From the NCBI GenBank assembly GCA_964437245.1, contig CAYTGJ010000001.1, forward strand, positions 1-64,000: a stretch of 64,000 bases of DNA, read 5' to 3'. Every line of letters starts with the position of its first letter. Position 1 is the stretch's first letter. Source of the stretch: JANYCO01 sp964437245 (GTDB lineage Bacteria > Bacteroidota > Bacteroidia > Cytophagales > Cytophagaceae). The translations under genes were made by a program, and so were the position numbers. This document shows positions 1-8,420 of the stretch, piece by piece. The notes under the pieces are model-generated. The model was not told where the DNA came from. It saw nothing but the letters and a program-made list of their open reading frames with translations, and did not search any database.

Positions 1-169
1 TCCACAAATAGCAAAACATTTTTTTCTTATAGCAGAAGCAGGGCATTCCCCACTTCTGTGTTTCAGTAATATTGGTATCCTGTTGAAGAATAATGTCCCG
101 TAAAGAAAGCAAACAACTTTTGTAGGGTTCTTCCTTGTTCAGATAATAATTATGAAGTGGCTCCACCAT
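1..169 (-). CDS. DUF1801 family protein, partial (C-terminus outside window)
   Basis: An ATG at 169 on the minus strand opens a frame that runs off the window edge after 56 codons. The translation contains the stretch TQKWGMPCFCYKKKMFCYLW, the core signature of DUF1801 (YdhG/YdeI-like, structurally an iron-chaperone/frataxin-like fold in some members). Its start lies 5 bp past the stop of the GyrI-like gene, so the two are almost certainly co-transcribed. Two further DUF1801 genes occur at 27251 and 47376. The function of this member is unknown; confidence comes from the signature and the tight spacing. Confidence 0.7.
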   Translation of the reverse strand, partial: MVEPLHNYYLNKEEPYKSCLLSLRDIILQQDTNITETQKWGMPCFCYKKKMFCYLW

Positions 170-174
170 TTTTT

Positions 175-633
175 CTATTTTATAGCAATTAAAAAATCTA
201 TTTCTGCCTCTGACGGATTTTGAGCTTTTGCTCCAAAGATTTCGAAATCTGCGGTGAATACTCTGTCCAGGTCCATTTCCCAAATTTCAAACCATTTGTT
301 TGCGATCAATCCTTTCATTAAATCCCCTTTGGCAGAAAGTTTTACATAATTTCCCCCTTCAAATGATTTTCCAACCATTCCATCGGGAATAGCATTTAAG
401 TTATTTACTCTGCATCCTAATAGAGTGGTATAAGGCTTTGTGTGGTCGCTTTCATAGTCCGTGTATAGGCAATAAACGGTGTTGTCAATTTTGTTTGGAA
501 TCGCTTCTAACACTTTTTCATTCATAAATTTACCCCACAAATCGGTAATATCTTTTGCAGCCTGATGATTTTCGTTGGTGGTTCTTACCGAAATACCGAT
601 TACCCTAAAAGGTTCAATTTTTACTTTGTCCAT
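175..633 (-). CDS. GyrI-like / AraC effector-binding domain protein
   Basis: 152 residues. The whole protein matches the stand-alone effector-binding domain (GyrI-like, SOUL/BacR fold): it opens with a beta strand around KIEPFRVIGISVRT and ends with a typical IWEMDL strand and an acidic DFEIF segment. Such domains bind small cationic or hydrophobic ligands. The ATG at 633 is preferred over an in-frame TTG at 663 because the family begins at about this point. It sits between the WYL regulator upstream and the DUF1801 gene downstream on the same strand, suggesting a small ligand-responsive operon. The ligand is unknown. Confidence 0.75.
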   Translation of the reverse strand: MDKVKIEPFRVIGISVRTTNENHQAAKDITDLWGKFMNEKVLEAIPNKIDNTVYCLYTDYESDHTKPYTTLLGCRVNNLNAIPDGMVGKSFEGGNYVKLSAKGDLMKGLIANKWFEIWEMDLDRVFTADFEIFGAKAQNPSEAEIDFLIAIK

Positions 634-687
634 TTGTTTTCTTGTTTTTTTGATAGGATACAAAACTACGAGAGGGCTGCGACAACC

Positions 688-1413
688 CTATGGCAAGGGT
701 GGTGAAGAATATTTTTCCTTACAGATTTCAAAATATTCCTGCAAGGTTATTTTATGAGGTTCAAACTGTTGCTGGAGTGTTGTCAGATGTTGAATTCTGT
801 CGAGGCGAAATGCTCTAAAATCCTTTCTTAAGCGACAAAATGCGATAAGCAACCAATTTTCTTGTGTACTGTAAATGGCGAAAGGTTCGATTGTTCTTTC
901 GGTTGTCTGGTTTGTGTCGGGTGAATGATAGTTAATATTGACCAGGTGAAAACCGGTCAGGGCTAATTGCAAAGTGGATAAGAAATTACTGGTCCGGTCT
1001 TTTTCGTGGTTTTGCCGGAATACAATACGGTTGGAAAGTAAGTTTACTTTGTCTTTGGTGTTATATCCGAGTACGGATTTAATTTTGCTGATAGCTTCTG
1101 AATAGTTCTTTACGAAGGAGCCATCTTTGTTTTTCTGGATGAGTTGTTCGGCAGTTATTAAGGCATTGGCTTCACTTTCGGTAAACATTATGGGAGGAAT
1201 TCTGTAACCCTCCATGATGGTGTAACCTTTCCCTTCTTCTGTCAGAATGGGAATACCAGCCTGTTCCAGTGCTTTTATGTCCCGGTATATTGTCCTGTTG
1301 CTTACGGAAAACTTATGAGCCAATTCGGAAGCAGTCAAAAGCCGTTTTGTTTGCAGTTGAGTGAGGATTGCGGTCAGTCGTGAAAGACGTTTTGTGTCGT
1401 TGTGGTCGTCCAT
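688..1413 (-). CDS. YafY-type HTH/WYL transcriptional regulator
   Basis: 241 residues. The N-terminus (about 10-65) is a DeoR/HTH_11-type winged helix, with the recognition segment SVSNRTIYRDIKALEQAGIP. The C-terminal part (about 140-225) is a WYL domain, a ligand-sensing module that in known members binds nucleotides or nucleic acid. The family commonly regulates adjacent genes; here the next two genes on the strand are a GyrI-like binding protein and a DUF1801 protein, the likely targets. Length is normal for YafY-like proteins, and ATG at 1413 is the natural start. Confidence 0.85.
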   Translation of the reverse strand: MDDHNDTKRLSRLTAILTQLQTKRLLTASELAHKFSVSNRTIYRDIKALEQAGIPILTEEGKGYTIMEGYRIPPIMFTESEANALITAEQLIQKNKDGSFVKNYSEAISKIKSVLGYNTKDKVNLLSNRIVFRQNHEKDRTSNFLSTLQLALTGFHLVNINYHSPDTNQTTERTIEPFAIYSTQENWLLIAFCRLRKDFRAFRLDRIQHLTTLQQQFEPHKITLQEYFEICKEKYSSPPLP

Positions 1414-1552
1414 TTATGGTCTAACATTTCAGGTTTGTATGGTTGCTGGTAGTAGTACCGGTATCTTGTTAACGCTTTTTTTCTTTCTTCATTATTTTTT
1501 TGGACAGAAGGAAATTTGTCTTTAATTAATTTAGTTCTATTCAAAATGTCCT

Positions 1553-1640
1553 GTAGTCGCTCGACAGAGAGGCGAGTGACTACAAAGTGTTGCTTCGTAG
1601 AGATAAGTGTTTGGTGAGGGCAGCAACGCACCAAACACAG
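1553..1640. repeat. Two adjacent intergenic hairpins; the first belongs to a dispersed repeat family
   Basis: Positions 1553-1563 pair with 1573-1583 (stem GTAGTCGCTCG with CGAGTGACTAC, one G-T wobble). Then 1607-1616 pair perfectly with 1629-1638 (GTGTTTGGTG with CACCAAACAC). The first stem recurs at 17516-17551 with a paired base change. The remainder of 1414-1701 holds no convincing gene. Confidence 0.7.
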
Positions 1641-1701
1641 GTGAAAAAATCATACAGAATTACTTCTCCGCAACTAAAAGCAGGATAATGAATAGTGTGT
1701 C

Positions 1702-3531
1702 TTAACCAGTCATTAGCTGCTCTGCCCAGTATTTGAACTCAAAATCCCTGCCTTTAGAAACAATCTCTTCCAGTTGATTTTTCTGTGTAGGACTTAGAGC
1801 GTGTGCTTCTTTCCGTTTGAGCAGCAGTTTTAGAAATCCTGCGCCGGTGGATGTGTTCATTCGCTCGGCATGTATTTCCCGGAGGGCGAAATCTATATGT
1901 TTTTCAAAAACAGGAGCTTCAATCGGCAGATTTATTTTGCTGTCGGAGAGCATCTCATAGATGGCAAAAAGCCAGTTGGATACAGGTCCCTTAGCGTCAT
2001 CATCCCCCATATAGTCTGTCAGGCGGAGATGAAAGTCCTGTTCGGCAAGATCAATGTGAAGTTTCTGCTGCCAATCAAAAATGAAATATGGAATATCGGT
2101 CGCTTTTGTATTTTCGGCTACTTTGGTGAGGCTGTAAAACCCCTCCGTAATTTGCCGGCCGCCTGGCATGATGTTGGAAGAAAACAAATGTGCAAACAAC
2201 TTTTTTACAGCGTCCGGATTATTGTCTTTGCGGGCTGCTTCGCAAAGCAGCTCAAAGTCGATCTCCTGGACCTTGCTTTGCAGTTGGAGTAGCAACTGTT
2301 GTACTTTTGTGTCCGTAGGATTGTTTTTGATATCAAGGAGCAATCCAAGCCCGGGGGTTTGGGATGCCGCGATCCGGTGCTCGAGCATCCATGAGGGAAG
2401 AAAGTTTAACAATGCTTGTATCCCCTCTGTTTGCTGTATCATCCGTGCGATAATTTCTTCCTGCCGGGGTATCGTTTTCCAGGCAAATAATACTTCCAGC
2501 AGTACCGCATCGTTTTGTCCGAGCAACCATGTTACGATCTGGGTTTTGATCTGCTCATCTTTGGGGTTGAGCTGTACACAGCGTCGTATGATCGGTTCAT
2601 GGTATTTTCTGGGAGCATGTTTCAGAAATAGCAACAAGTCAGGAATATGCCTCTCATCGCTGTGTACAAATGCAAGTTCGATAGTACTCTCGTCGAGATT
2701 GTGCAGCAAAAGCGTATTGATCTGATCGTATTTTCGCAAAGCAAGACAGGCAGAAATTGCTAGCGGTAATTTTTCCGAAAGGATTATTTCTTCCAGCGCA
2801 AATTTCAGTTCCTGTATATCATAATCAGCTTTGTACAAAAATATTTTTGCCCACGAAGCTGCACTGTCGGAATTCCCGGCCAGCGGCATTACTTCGTTTA
2901 CGTGTGTGGCATAGCCGGTAAAGTAACTGAGCTTTTGAACACTCCAATGAGCATATTGTAACAACTTTTCCCGGCGCAGGTTTTTGTAATGTGCGTTCCA
3001 GGAAGTGATGTGCTGTAGTATTTTTGTATCGGCTTTCCCTTTCTGAATAAGTGCCATGCCAGCCAGTGCTTTGAACAGGGGAGAGGGGTGTGTCCGGAAT
3101 GTAAAACTCAGAAGTTCTGTTTCGTTGGTTCCGTCCGGAGGAAAATCATATTCTTTATATTCTTTGAATACTTCAGGACGCATAGGCAATCCGGAGAGAA
3201 AATATTTATAAGCCTCCTCCTGGATGTCAAGCAGGGAATGTTTGAACAAAAAAGAATAACGAGAGAATTCTTTTTGAAAAAACTCAAACTGTATCCGAAA
3301 GATCTCGTTCCAGTGATTTATTTTGTTTTTGCTTTCAGAAGAAAATGCATAACTCAACCGTCCTGACTCTGTATTTTCCCATAAGAAAAGGGCACGGGTA
3401 GCTCCGAAGTTATTGGCGTCGAACAAACTGGTGGTGCATTCGGAACAGATTGTGTTTTGCTTATTGCTCCATGACAAACAGTACGGACACCGGACCTTGT
3501 CCTGTTTTTCTATTTCAAGTATATAACTCAT
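1702..3531 (-). CDS. Large zinc-ribbon protein of unknown function
   Basis: 609 residues from the ATG at 3531; a start 15 codons earlier (3576) is possible but would add a hydrophobic tail. Near the N-terminus there is a treble-clef/zinc-ribbon motif CPYC (x13) CSEC. The rest is all-alpha, rich in leucine and with repeated helical pairs suggestive of HEAT/ARM-like solenoid repeats, but no repeat unit is clear enough to name. There is no signal peptide or membrane segment, so it is probably cytosolic. No family is recognised. It stands alone between the repeat at 1.6 kb and the cassette-like region at 3.8 kb. Confidence 0.7.
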   Translation of the reverse strand: MSYILEIEKQDKVRCPYCLSWSNKQNTICSECTTSLFDANNFGATRALFLWENTESGRLSYAFSSESKNKINHWNEIFRIQFEFFQKEFSRYSFLFKHSLLDIQEEAYKYFLSGLPMRPEVFKEYKEYDFPPDGTNETELLSFTFRTHPSPLFKALAGMALIQKGKADTKILQHITSWNAHYKNLRREKLLQYAHWSVQKLSYFTGYATHVNEVMPLAGNSDSAASWAKIFLYKADYDIQELKFALEEIILSEKLPLAISACLALRKYDQINTLLLHNLDESTIELAFVHSDERHIPDLLLFLKHAPRKYHEPIIRRCVQLNPKDEQIKTQIVTWLLGQNDAVLLEVLFAWKTIPRQEEIIARMIQQTEGIQALLNFLPSWMLEHRIAASQTPGLGLLLDIKNNPTDTKVQQLLLQLQSKVQEIDFELLCEAARKDNNPDAVKKLFAHLFSSNIMPGGRQITEGFYSLTKVAENTKATDIPYFIFDWQQKLHIDLAEQDFHLRLTDYMGDDDAKGPVSNWLFAIYEMLSDSKINLPIEAPVFEKHIDFALREIHAERMNTSTGAGFLKLLLKRKEAHALSPTQKNQLEEIVSKGRDFEFKYWAEQLMTG

Positions 3532-3731
3532 GCAGTAGTTAAAAATAATGGCTGGAAGATACTTCAATATAGACATAAAGCCAAAAAAGTATATTCTGAA
3601 AAATCATAGAGAGGTATTTTTGATTCTTCGGGAAATGTTGGTATTGACAAAAGGAAATTTTCCCGAAGTGTTTAAAATACAATGGTTCTAGATTATAAGA
3701 GGATATATTTTGGGGAAGATACAACTTAATT

Positions 3732-3899
3732 GACTTTTATCAGAAAGGAGTAAGTGCGGGCTCGTTGGAAACGAGGGCGATTTGGTAATTTTTGCTAAAT
3801 TTGAAGTGTTGGCTTCGTGTTTAGGTTTGTGCTATAATTCCCGCCCGAACGCTAAGCGGCAAACCGTTAGCAGATATTTTAACAGACAACCATAAAAAT
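3732..3899. other. attC-like site upstream of the desaturase gene (right half)
   Basis: The 368 bp between genes at 3532-3899 carry no coding potential. The right half of an integron attC-like site lies at 3839-3870 and ends in GTTAGCAG (3866-3873). This 32-base arm matches 5844-5875 at 27 of 32 positions without gaps. The matching left arm was not found, so the site appears truncated; 3771-3783 (GAGGGCGATTTGG) resembles a stretch at about 14776 upstream of another accessory gene. Confidence 0.6.
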
Positions 3900-4682
3900 A
3901 TGACACACCAAGAAATACTAAAAAAGGTTGAATGGAAAGATTTGAAAAACTTGTCTGTGAAAGAAATTTTAATTGAGAACAACCTGACAATTCCTTGGTT
4001 TTTAATTTCAATGACGTTTGCTTATTTCGGTTACTATATTTTAGCACTACCATTTTCAGCATTTTTCTTTTTAACAGGACTTAGACAAGTTCATAACGGT
4101 TTCCATAATTCGCTTGGGACAAATAAATTTTTGACTTGGTTGTCATTGTATATAAATAGCATTCTAATGATGGTTTCAATTCACGCTATTAAGTTCAATC
4201 ATATAAGACATCATAAATATTGTCTAACAGAAGAAGATTATGAAGGTAAATCAGCAGGAATGACTTGGTATGGATCAATTTTATATGGTCCTGTTCATAT
4301 GTTCCTAATCCATAAGGTGACACTTCAACTTGGGAATAAAGAATATAAACGAAATGTAATTTTAGAACTTGTTTCCGTAGCATTTTTTGTAACAATTGTA
4401 TTCTACTTTAGGATTGACTTCTTGATTTATCACATTATTGTGATGATTGTCGGAGAATTTTTAATGGCATTTTTTGCCGTTTGGACGGTACATCACGACA
4501 CTCATGAAAGCCCGGAATTAGCAAGAACTCAAAGAAGCCGTTGGAAAAATAAAATAACTTTTAGTATGTTCTATCATTTAGAGCATCATTTATTTCCTGC
4601 TGTTCCGACAATTAAATTACCAGAACTTGCAAAACGAATTGACAAAGCATTACCTGAAATAGAAAAGAAACAAACATTTTGA
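3900..4682 (+). CDS. Fatty acid desaturase family membrane protein (cassette cargo A)
   Basis: 260 residues. The di-iron histidine boxes of membrane desaturases are present in order: HNGFH (H65, H69), HIRHH (H101, H104, H105), HHDTH (H198-H202), and HLEHH (H226, H229, H230), followed by the usual FPAVP. Hydrophobic segments around 32-60, 78-98 and 155-195 give a four-helix membrane topology. The enzyme would insert a double bond or hydroxyl into a lipid, possibly a fatty acid or carotenoid; the substrate cannot be told. The protein is shorter than classical 300-350-residue desaturases. It starts 29 bp after an attC-like core and ends 21 bp before the next one, so it fills a cassette. Confidence 0.85.
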   Translation: MTHQEILKKVEWKDLKNLSVKEILIENNLTIPWFLISMTFAYFGYYILALPFSAFFFLTGLRQVHNGFHNSLGTNKFLTWLSLYINSILMMVSIHAIKFNHIRHHKYCLTEEDYEGKSAGMTWYGSILYGPVHMFLIHKVTLQLGNKEYKRNVILELVSVAFFVTIVFYFRIDFLIYHIIVMIVGEFLMAFFAVWTVHHDTHESPELARTQRSRWKNKITFSMFYHLEHHLFPAVPTIKLPELAKRIDKALPEIEKKQTF

Positions 4683-4703
4683 CGGTGGATGAAAGAATAA
4701 CCT

Positions 4704-4819
4704 CTGCTAACAGCGGCTTGACACAAGCGGGATTTTAGTGCTTCGTATGATAGTTTTTCGTACATTTGAACTTATCGGCTTTGTATGATAGGTAATGGTT
4801 AGTTCCCGCCTGCGCCAAG
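4704..4819. other. attC-like site after the desaturase (right end lost)
   Basis: The site begins with CTGCTAAC (4704-4711) and continues into an arm CTTGACACAAGCGGGA, matched near 4803-4817 by the complementary arm TCCCGCCTGCGCCAAG with a few mismatches. The terminal GTTRRRY core expected after 4819 is missing; ordinary sequence leading to the hydrolase gene follows, so the array is broken here. Confidence 0.55.
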
Positions 4820-4925
4820 ACTCACTTCGTTTTGTGCAACCCTAAAAAAAGAGGCTGATAAAAAAACCTCTTATTAATTTGGGCATCAATTTTTACCCGT
4901 TTGACAGTAACTATTTTATGATCCT

Positions 4926-5777
4926 ATGAGAATTTTAAAAGTACTTTTCGGTCTCTTTTTTGTGGCAACAGCTACACAGGCACAACACCAGGGCTGGCCG
5001 GATTTTGATACTACCAGGTTCGGCAGTAATGCCGCTGTAGGGAAATATGCTGAAATTCGTGGTTTTAAGATGTACTATGAAGTTTATGGCAAGGGAGAAC
5101 CATTACTGCTGCTAAATGGGAATAGCTGTTCTATTAAACACTTCATGAGCCAGATTGCCTACTTCTCAAAATATTATAAAGTAATCATACCGGATACCCG
5201 TGCACAGGGCAAGTCGTTATATCAGGGAGACTCATTGACCTATGAGATGCTGACGGAAGACTACTATGCTTTTTTGAATTATCTGAAAATAGACTCGTGC
5301 AATATTCTTGGCTGGAGTGATGGAGGTAATATTGGTTTGATGCTAGCCATGAAGTATCCTGAAAAAGTAAAGAAAATGGCCGTTACAGGAGCCAATCTAC
5401 GCGCCGATACACTGGGTTATGATCCTGAAGTTTATGACGGTGGAGCTTATCGCAATACATTGGTAAAAGAAGCTACGACACCGGAAGGGAAGAACAAATT
5501 GTTATTGTTTGATCTGATGTACTACCAAAAAACAACAGATACGAAAAAATTAAAGAGCATTAAATGTCCCGTATTGGTTATTGCCGGTGACCATGATGTT
5601 ATCAGGACTTCACATACCGTAGACATTGCCCAAAACATTCCAAAATCTTATCTGTGGATTTTACCTAATTCAGGACATGCTACTTTAATTCTATACAGGG
5701 ATATTTTCAATGAGGTGGTTTTTAAATTCTTGAAAAGTCCTTACAGGAAGATTGAGGGGTTTGGGAGGTTTGAATAA
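4926..5777 (+). CDS. Exported alpha/beta hydrolase
   Basis: 283 residues with an N-terminal signal peptide (hydrophobic core 5-17, cleavage near AQA-Q). The alpha/beta hydrolase fold is complete: an oxyanion region LLLNGN, the nucleophile elbow GWSDG with Ser131, an acid in GDHD (Asp222 or Asp224), and the catalytic histidine His251 in NSGHA. It likely hydrolyses an ester or amide in the periplasm; substrate unknown. It lies between two truncated attC-like sites and lacks cassette-type complementary ends, so it probably separates two pieces of the array rather than being cargo. A weak AAGAGG/CCTCTT hairpin lies upstream near 4849-4872. Confidence 0.85.
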   Translation: MRILKVLFGLFFVATATQAQHQGWPDFDTTRFGSNAAVGKYAEIRGFKMYYEVYGKGEPLLLLNGNSCSIKHFMSQIAYFSKYYKVIIPDTRAQGKSLYQGDSLTYEMLTEDYYAFLNYLKIDSCNILGWSDGGNIGLMLAMKYPEKVKKMAVTGANLRADTLGYDPEVYDGGAYRNTLVKEATTPEGKNKLLLFDLMYYQKTTDTKKLKSIKCPVLVIAGDHDVIRTSHTVDIAQNIPKSYLWILPNSGHATLILYRDIFNEVVFKFLKSPYRKIEGFGRFE

Positions 5778-5843
5778 TGTATTGCTTAAGAACTAACTCC
5801 GAAAAGGATATTATAATATCACAGTCATTCTCATACGGCAAAA

Positions 5844-5879
5844 CCCCACCCGAACGCCAAGTGGCAAAACGTTAGTGAC
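5844..5879. other. attC-like right arm upstream of unit B
   Basis: A 32-base arm at 5844-5875 matches 3839-3870 at 27 of 32 positions and ends in GTTAGTGAC (5871-5879). The left arm is absent; a 14-bp perfect palindrome GATATTATAATATC lies at 5807-5820, near the presumed break. Confidence 0.6.
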
Positions 5880-5912
5880 CTATTTTGGGAGAACACAATA
5901 AAGTGACAGACA

Positions 5913-6527
5913 ATGGGATTTTTGGACATATTTAGAAAGAAAAACAAACCAGACAACATGACAACTGACAATGGTGTTTTCGGACCGATATTTCTTAACG
6001 GCTTGACGGAACAGATTGAAAATCCCAAAGACTTACATTCTCACGAATGGCGGAGACGATTAAAATCAACGTTGGGACAAACAAAATTTAAAATCAAATT
6101 TTACGGACAACTACACGAAGAATATAGCAACTTAATTGTTCGGACAGATTTTGCACCTTCTTTGATTTTTGCAGTGGACATTTCAACAGGACAAGAAATT
6201 TTGCTATTTGACGGTTGTAAAAACGGTTATAACGCGTTGTTTTACGACACGTTTTCAGACGAGCAAATTAAAAACAGGCCTGCAACAAATTATTATGTAG
6301 ACAAAGACGGCAAAGATATTTTTGAAATCATCATTTCAACATATAACGGTATTGACTATGAAGAAGAATTTGCTGACCAAGTTGACGACAACGGACAGAT
6401 AGAAATTGTTGACGGAACTAAAATTGATTTTGAAACTGTAAAACGTAACGGTTATGATACATTGCAAATTTGGGCGACAAACGAAAAAGGAAAGACTATT
6501 GACATCGTATCAGAAGAGCTTGCTTGA
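5913..6527 (+). CDS. Hypothetical protein (cassette cargo B)
   Basis: 204 residues, soluble, acidic, no signal peptide. After a short basic N-terminus (FRKKNK) it is predicted beta-rich, with segments such as KIKFYGQLHEE and LIFAVDISTGQEILLFDG suggesting an immunity-protein-like or lipocalin-sized domain, but no family is recognised. The gene is AT-rich and starts about 40 bp after the core at 5871; the next core begins 10 bp past its stop, the tight packing typical of integron cassettes. The ends of the unit are complementary over eight bases. Confidence 0.65.
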   Translation: MGFLDIFRKKNKPDNMTTDNGVFGPIFLNGLTEQIENPKDLHSHEWRRRLKSTLGQTKFKIKFYGQLHEEYSNLIVRTDFAPSLIFAVDISTGQEILLFDGCKNGYNALFYDTFSDEQIKNRPATNYYVDKDGKDIFEIIISTYNGIDYEEEFADQVDDNGQIEIVDGTKIDFETVKRNGYDTLQIWATNEKGKTIDIVSEELA

Positions 6528-6536
6528 AGAAAAACA

Positions 6537-6590
6537 GTCACTAATACGGGTTTTGTATCCCGAAACCACCAGAACGTAGAACCGTTATAG
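6537..6590. other. attC-like site between units B and C
   Basis: A compact 54-bp site starts GTCACTAA (6537-6544) and ends with core GTTATAG (6584-6590). The first eight bases are the reverse complement of TTAGTGAC at 5872-5879, the 5' end of the same unit. An internal hairpin pairs GGTTT with AAACC around 6550-6567. Confidence 0.55.
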
Positions 6591-6623
6591 GACATTTTAA
6601 GACAGACCGTAAACCGACAGAAA

Positions 6624-7331
6624 ATGGGAACTTGGAACAATAAAATAAACGGCAACGATACTTTTCAAGACATATATCAACACTTCTTTGACTTATATAA
6701 TCAAGGACAGAATCCTGTTGAGATTTCTAAACAGATAAAGGACGACTTTGCTGAAATGTTTAATGACGATGACGACCGTAACAACAGTTTATTCGGACTT
6801 GCTTCAGCTCAATGGGAGACAAAATCATTAGACCCTACTCTTTTCAAACGAGTAAGAGAAATTATTGAAACGGACAAAGACCTTGAAGTTTGGAAAGGAC
6901 TAGGTGCAGATGAAAAGACATTACAAAAACGAAAAAAAGAACTTGAAAAATTTCTAAATAAAATCTCGACAGAAAGAGAGAAACCTAAGCGCAGAGTAAG
7001 GCCTAAAGTTGAATTTACGCAAGTTGACTTGATTAAATTAATGGCGCCTGACAATAAAAAACTATTTACAGTAAGCGAACATTTTACTAATGGTGTTTAT
7101 CAGCAGACAGGTTCATTGATGATGTGGCAACCCGGAGTTGACAAAGTATTCATAAACGGTGGCGGTGGTTCTGTGCTATACTTTACGGGACAAGGAAAAA
7201 ACGTATCTGCAAAATGGCTTGACTGTCAAACATTAGAAGTAACGCACGATAAAGACATTGAGTTTACAAAGAGAGATGATAGAGCATATTTTTGTGGAGA
7301 CGACATAAAAGTAATTTATAAACCACAATAA
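6624..7331 (+). CDS. Hypothetical protein with DUF4259-like N-terminus (cassette cargo C)
   Basis: 235 residues, no signal peptide or membrane helix. The first 40 residues (MGTW, then ND, then an alpha segment rich in D, F, Y and L) resemble DUF4259-type proteins, often small stand-alone or immunity-like proteins. A charged coiled-coil-like segment (about 75-125, many K and E) links to a C-terminal beta domain that includes GGGGSVLYFTGQG. Function unknown. It is the only gene of its unit, starting about 34 bp after the core at 6584 and ending about 20 bp before the next site. Confidence 0.65.
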   Translation: MGTWNNKINGNDTFQDIYQHFFDLYNQGQNPVEISKQIKDDFAEMFNDDDDRNNSLFGLASAQWETKSLDPTLFKRVREIIETDKDLEVWKGLGADEKTLQKRKKELEKFLNKISTEREKPKRRVRPKVEFTQVDLIKLMAPDNKKLFTVSEHFTNGVYQQTGSLMMWQPGVDKVFINGGGGSVLYFTGQGKNVSAKWLDCQTLEVTHDKDIEFTKRDDRAYFCGDDIKVIYKPQ

Positions 7332-7351
7332 TAACAAAAAGAGAAACGCCT

Positions 7352-7455
7352 TCTAACAAGGGTTTTGCATTAGGAGGGATGACGTGCAAACGTGGAGCTT
7401 TTACTCAAGTTCAGTGCTCCGCCCCCCCCAAACGCAAAGCCCCGAAATGTTGGCA
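7352..7455. other. attC-like site between units C and D
   Basis: It begins TCTAAC (7352-7357), has left arm GGGTTTTGCATTAGGAGGG and right arm of a C-run followed by AAACGCAAAGCCCC, and ends with core GTTGGCA (7449-7455). The arms pair imperfectly, as attC arms do. A reading frame starting at 7392 runs through the right arm into the next gene, but it only reflects this structure. Confidence 0.6.
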
Positions 7456-7475
7456 GCAAAATTAACCGAACAGCA

Positions 7476-8417
7476 ATGACAAAGAAAATTTTAACGATAT
7501 TCTTACTTTCCACCTTTCTGACAGCGTGTGTGCAGAAAAAAATTGACAATAAACTAACGGAAGAACACCAAAACATCAAGGGGACGAAAATTAGTTTAAT
7601 TCCACCAAGAGGGTTTACTGACGGTCTTGATTTTGTAGGACTTCAACAAATTGAAAGTGGTTCAAACATAATGATACTTGACATTCCTGGACCATACTCA
7701 GAAGTTTTAGCAGGAATTGACAAAGAGAAGATGTTAAGGAAAGGTGTTGATGTTAGCAAAATAGAAAAGTTAATAATAAACGGACTCCCTGCTGTTTTTG
7801 TAACAGGAACACAAAACGTATACGGAAACGTTTATGCAAAATTAATTTTGGTATTCGGTACAGACAACGAAACGATAATGATAAACAGTATTTACCCTGA
7901 AAACTCAAAAAAGTTTGGCGATGAAATAAAAGAATCTATGTTGACCGCTTATTACGAAGCCGATAAAAAAATCAACCCGTTTGATGCTCTTGATTACACA
8001 ATAGACGTTTCCGAAACTAAATTGAAGTTTGGAAAACGTATTTCAAATGCGTTACTATTTTCCGTTGACGGACAAGTTCCAACAGCATCAGAAGACAAAA
8101 CCAATTTGATAGTAACAAAGTCGTTTTCCGAAAGAATCGAAAAAGATAAGAAACAGTTTTCATTTAACAGACTGGAACAAACACCCATTCAAATAGACAA
8201 TGTTGAATACACAAACGAAATTACAATTGACGGAATTTCGGGCTACGAGCTATACGCAAAAGGAAAGGACCTAAAATCAGGTGAAACAGAAAATGTTTAT
8301 CAGGTAATTTTGTTTAGCGATAAGCTTTATTACATACTTTTCGGGACAACAAATGACGAAACATACAGAAGCATAGAAGAAATTAAAAAAGCTGTAAAAA
8401 CATTCAAACGAAAATAA
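7476..8417 (+). CDS. Lipoprotein of unknown function (cassette cargo D)
   Basis: 313 residues. The ATG at 7476 is chosen because it gives a classic lipoprotein signal (hydrophobic core about 6-14, lipobox LTAC, Cys18), while the longer frame from 7392 would translate the attC-like arm. The mature protein is a mixed alpha/beta domain with two halves of similar character, each ending in a strand-rich segment (for example LILVFGTDNETIMIN and VILFSDKLYYILFG), reminiscent of a duplicated PsbP/Mog1-like fold, but no family is firm. It is likely anchored in a membrane and exposed to periplasm. It is the last identifiable cassette of the array. Confidence 0.7.
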   Translation: MTKKILTIFLLSTFLTACVQKKIDNKLTEEHQNIKGTKISLIPPRGFTDGLDFVGLQQIESGSNIMILDIPGPYSEVLAGIDKEKMLRKGVDVSKIEKLIINGLPAVFVTGTQNVYGNVYAKLILVFGTDNETIMINSIYPENSKKFGDEIKESMLTAYYEADKKINPFDALDYTIDVSETKLKFGKRISNALLFSVDGQVPTASEDKTNLIVTKSFSERIEKDKKQFSFNRLEQTPIQIDNVEYTNEITIDGISGYELYAKGKDLKSGETENVYQVILFSDKLYYILFGTTNDETYRSIEEIKKAVKTFKRK

Positions 8418-8420
8418 ATA

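Noticed and set aside
1374..1634. Open frame on the minus strand upstream of the WYL regulator
   Set aside because: It overlaps the regulator start and runs through the two hairpin repeats; the translation is low-complexity and resembles no protein.
1870..2725. Plus-strand frames opposite the zinc-ribbon gene
   Set aside because: Shadow frames of a well-supported minus-strand gene; their translations show no domain.
4849..4872. Terminator-like hairpin AAGAGG/CCTCTT before the hydrolase gene
   Set aside because: Six-bp stem with a 12-base A-rich loop and no T run; too weak to list.
7392..7475. Upstream extension of the cassette-D lipoprotein gene
   Set aside because: The extra codons translate the attC-like right arm; ATG 7476 gives a proper lipoprotein signal.
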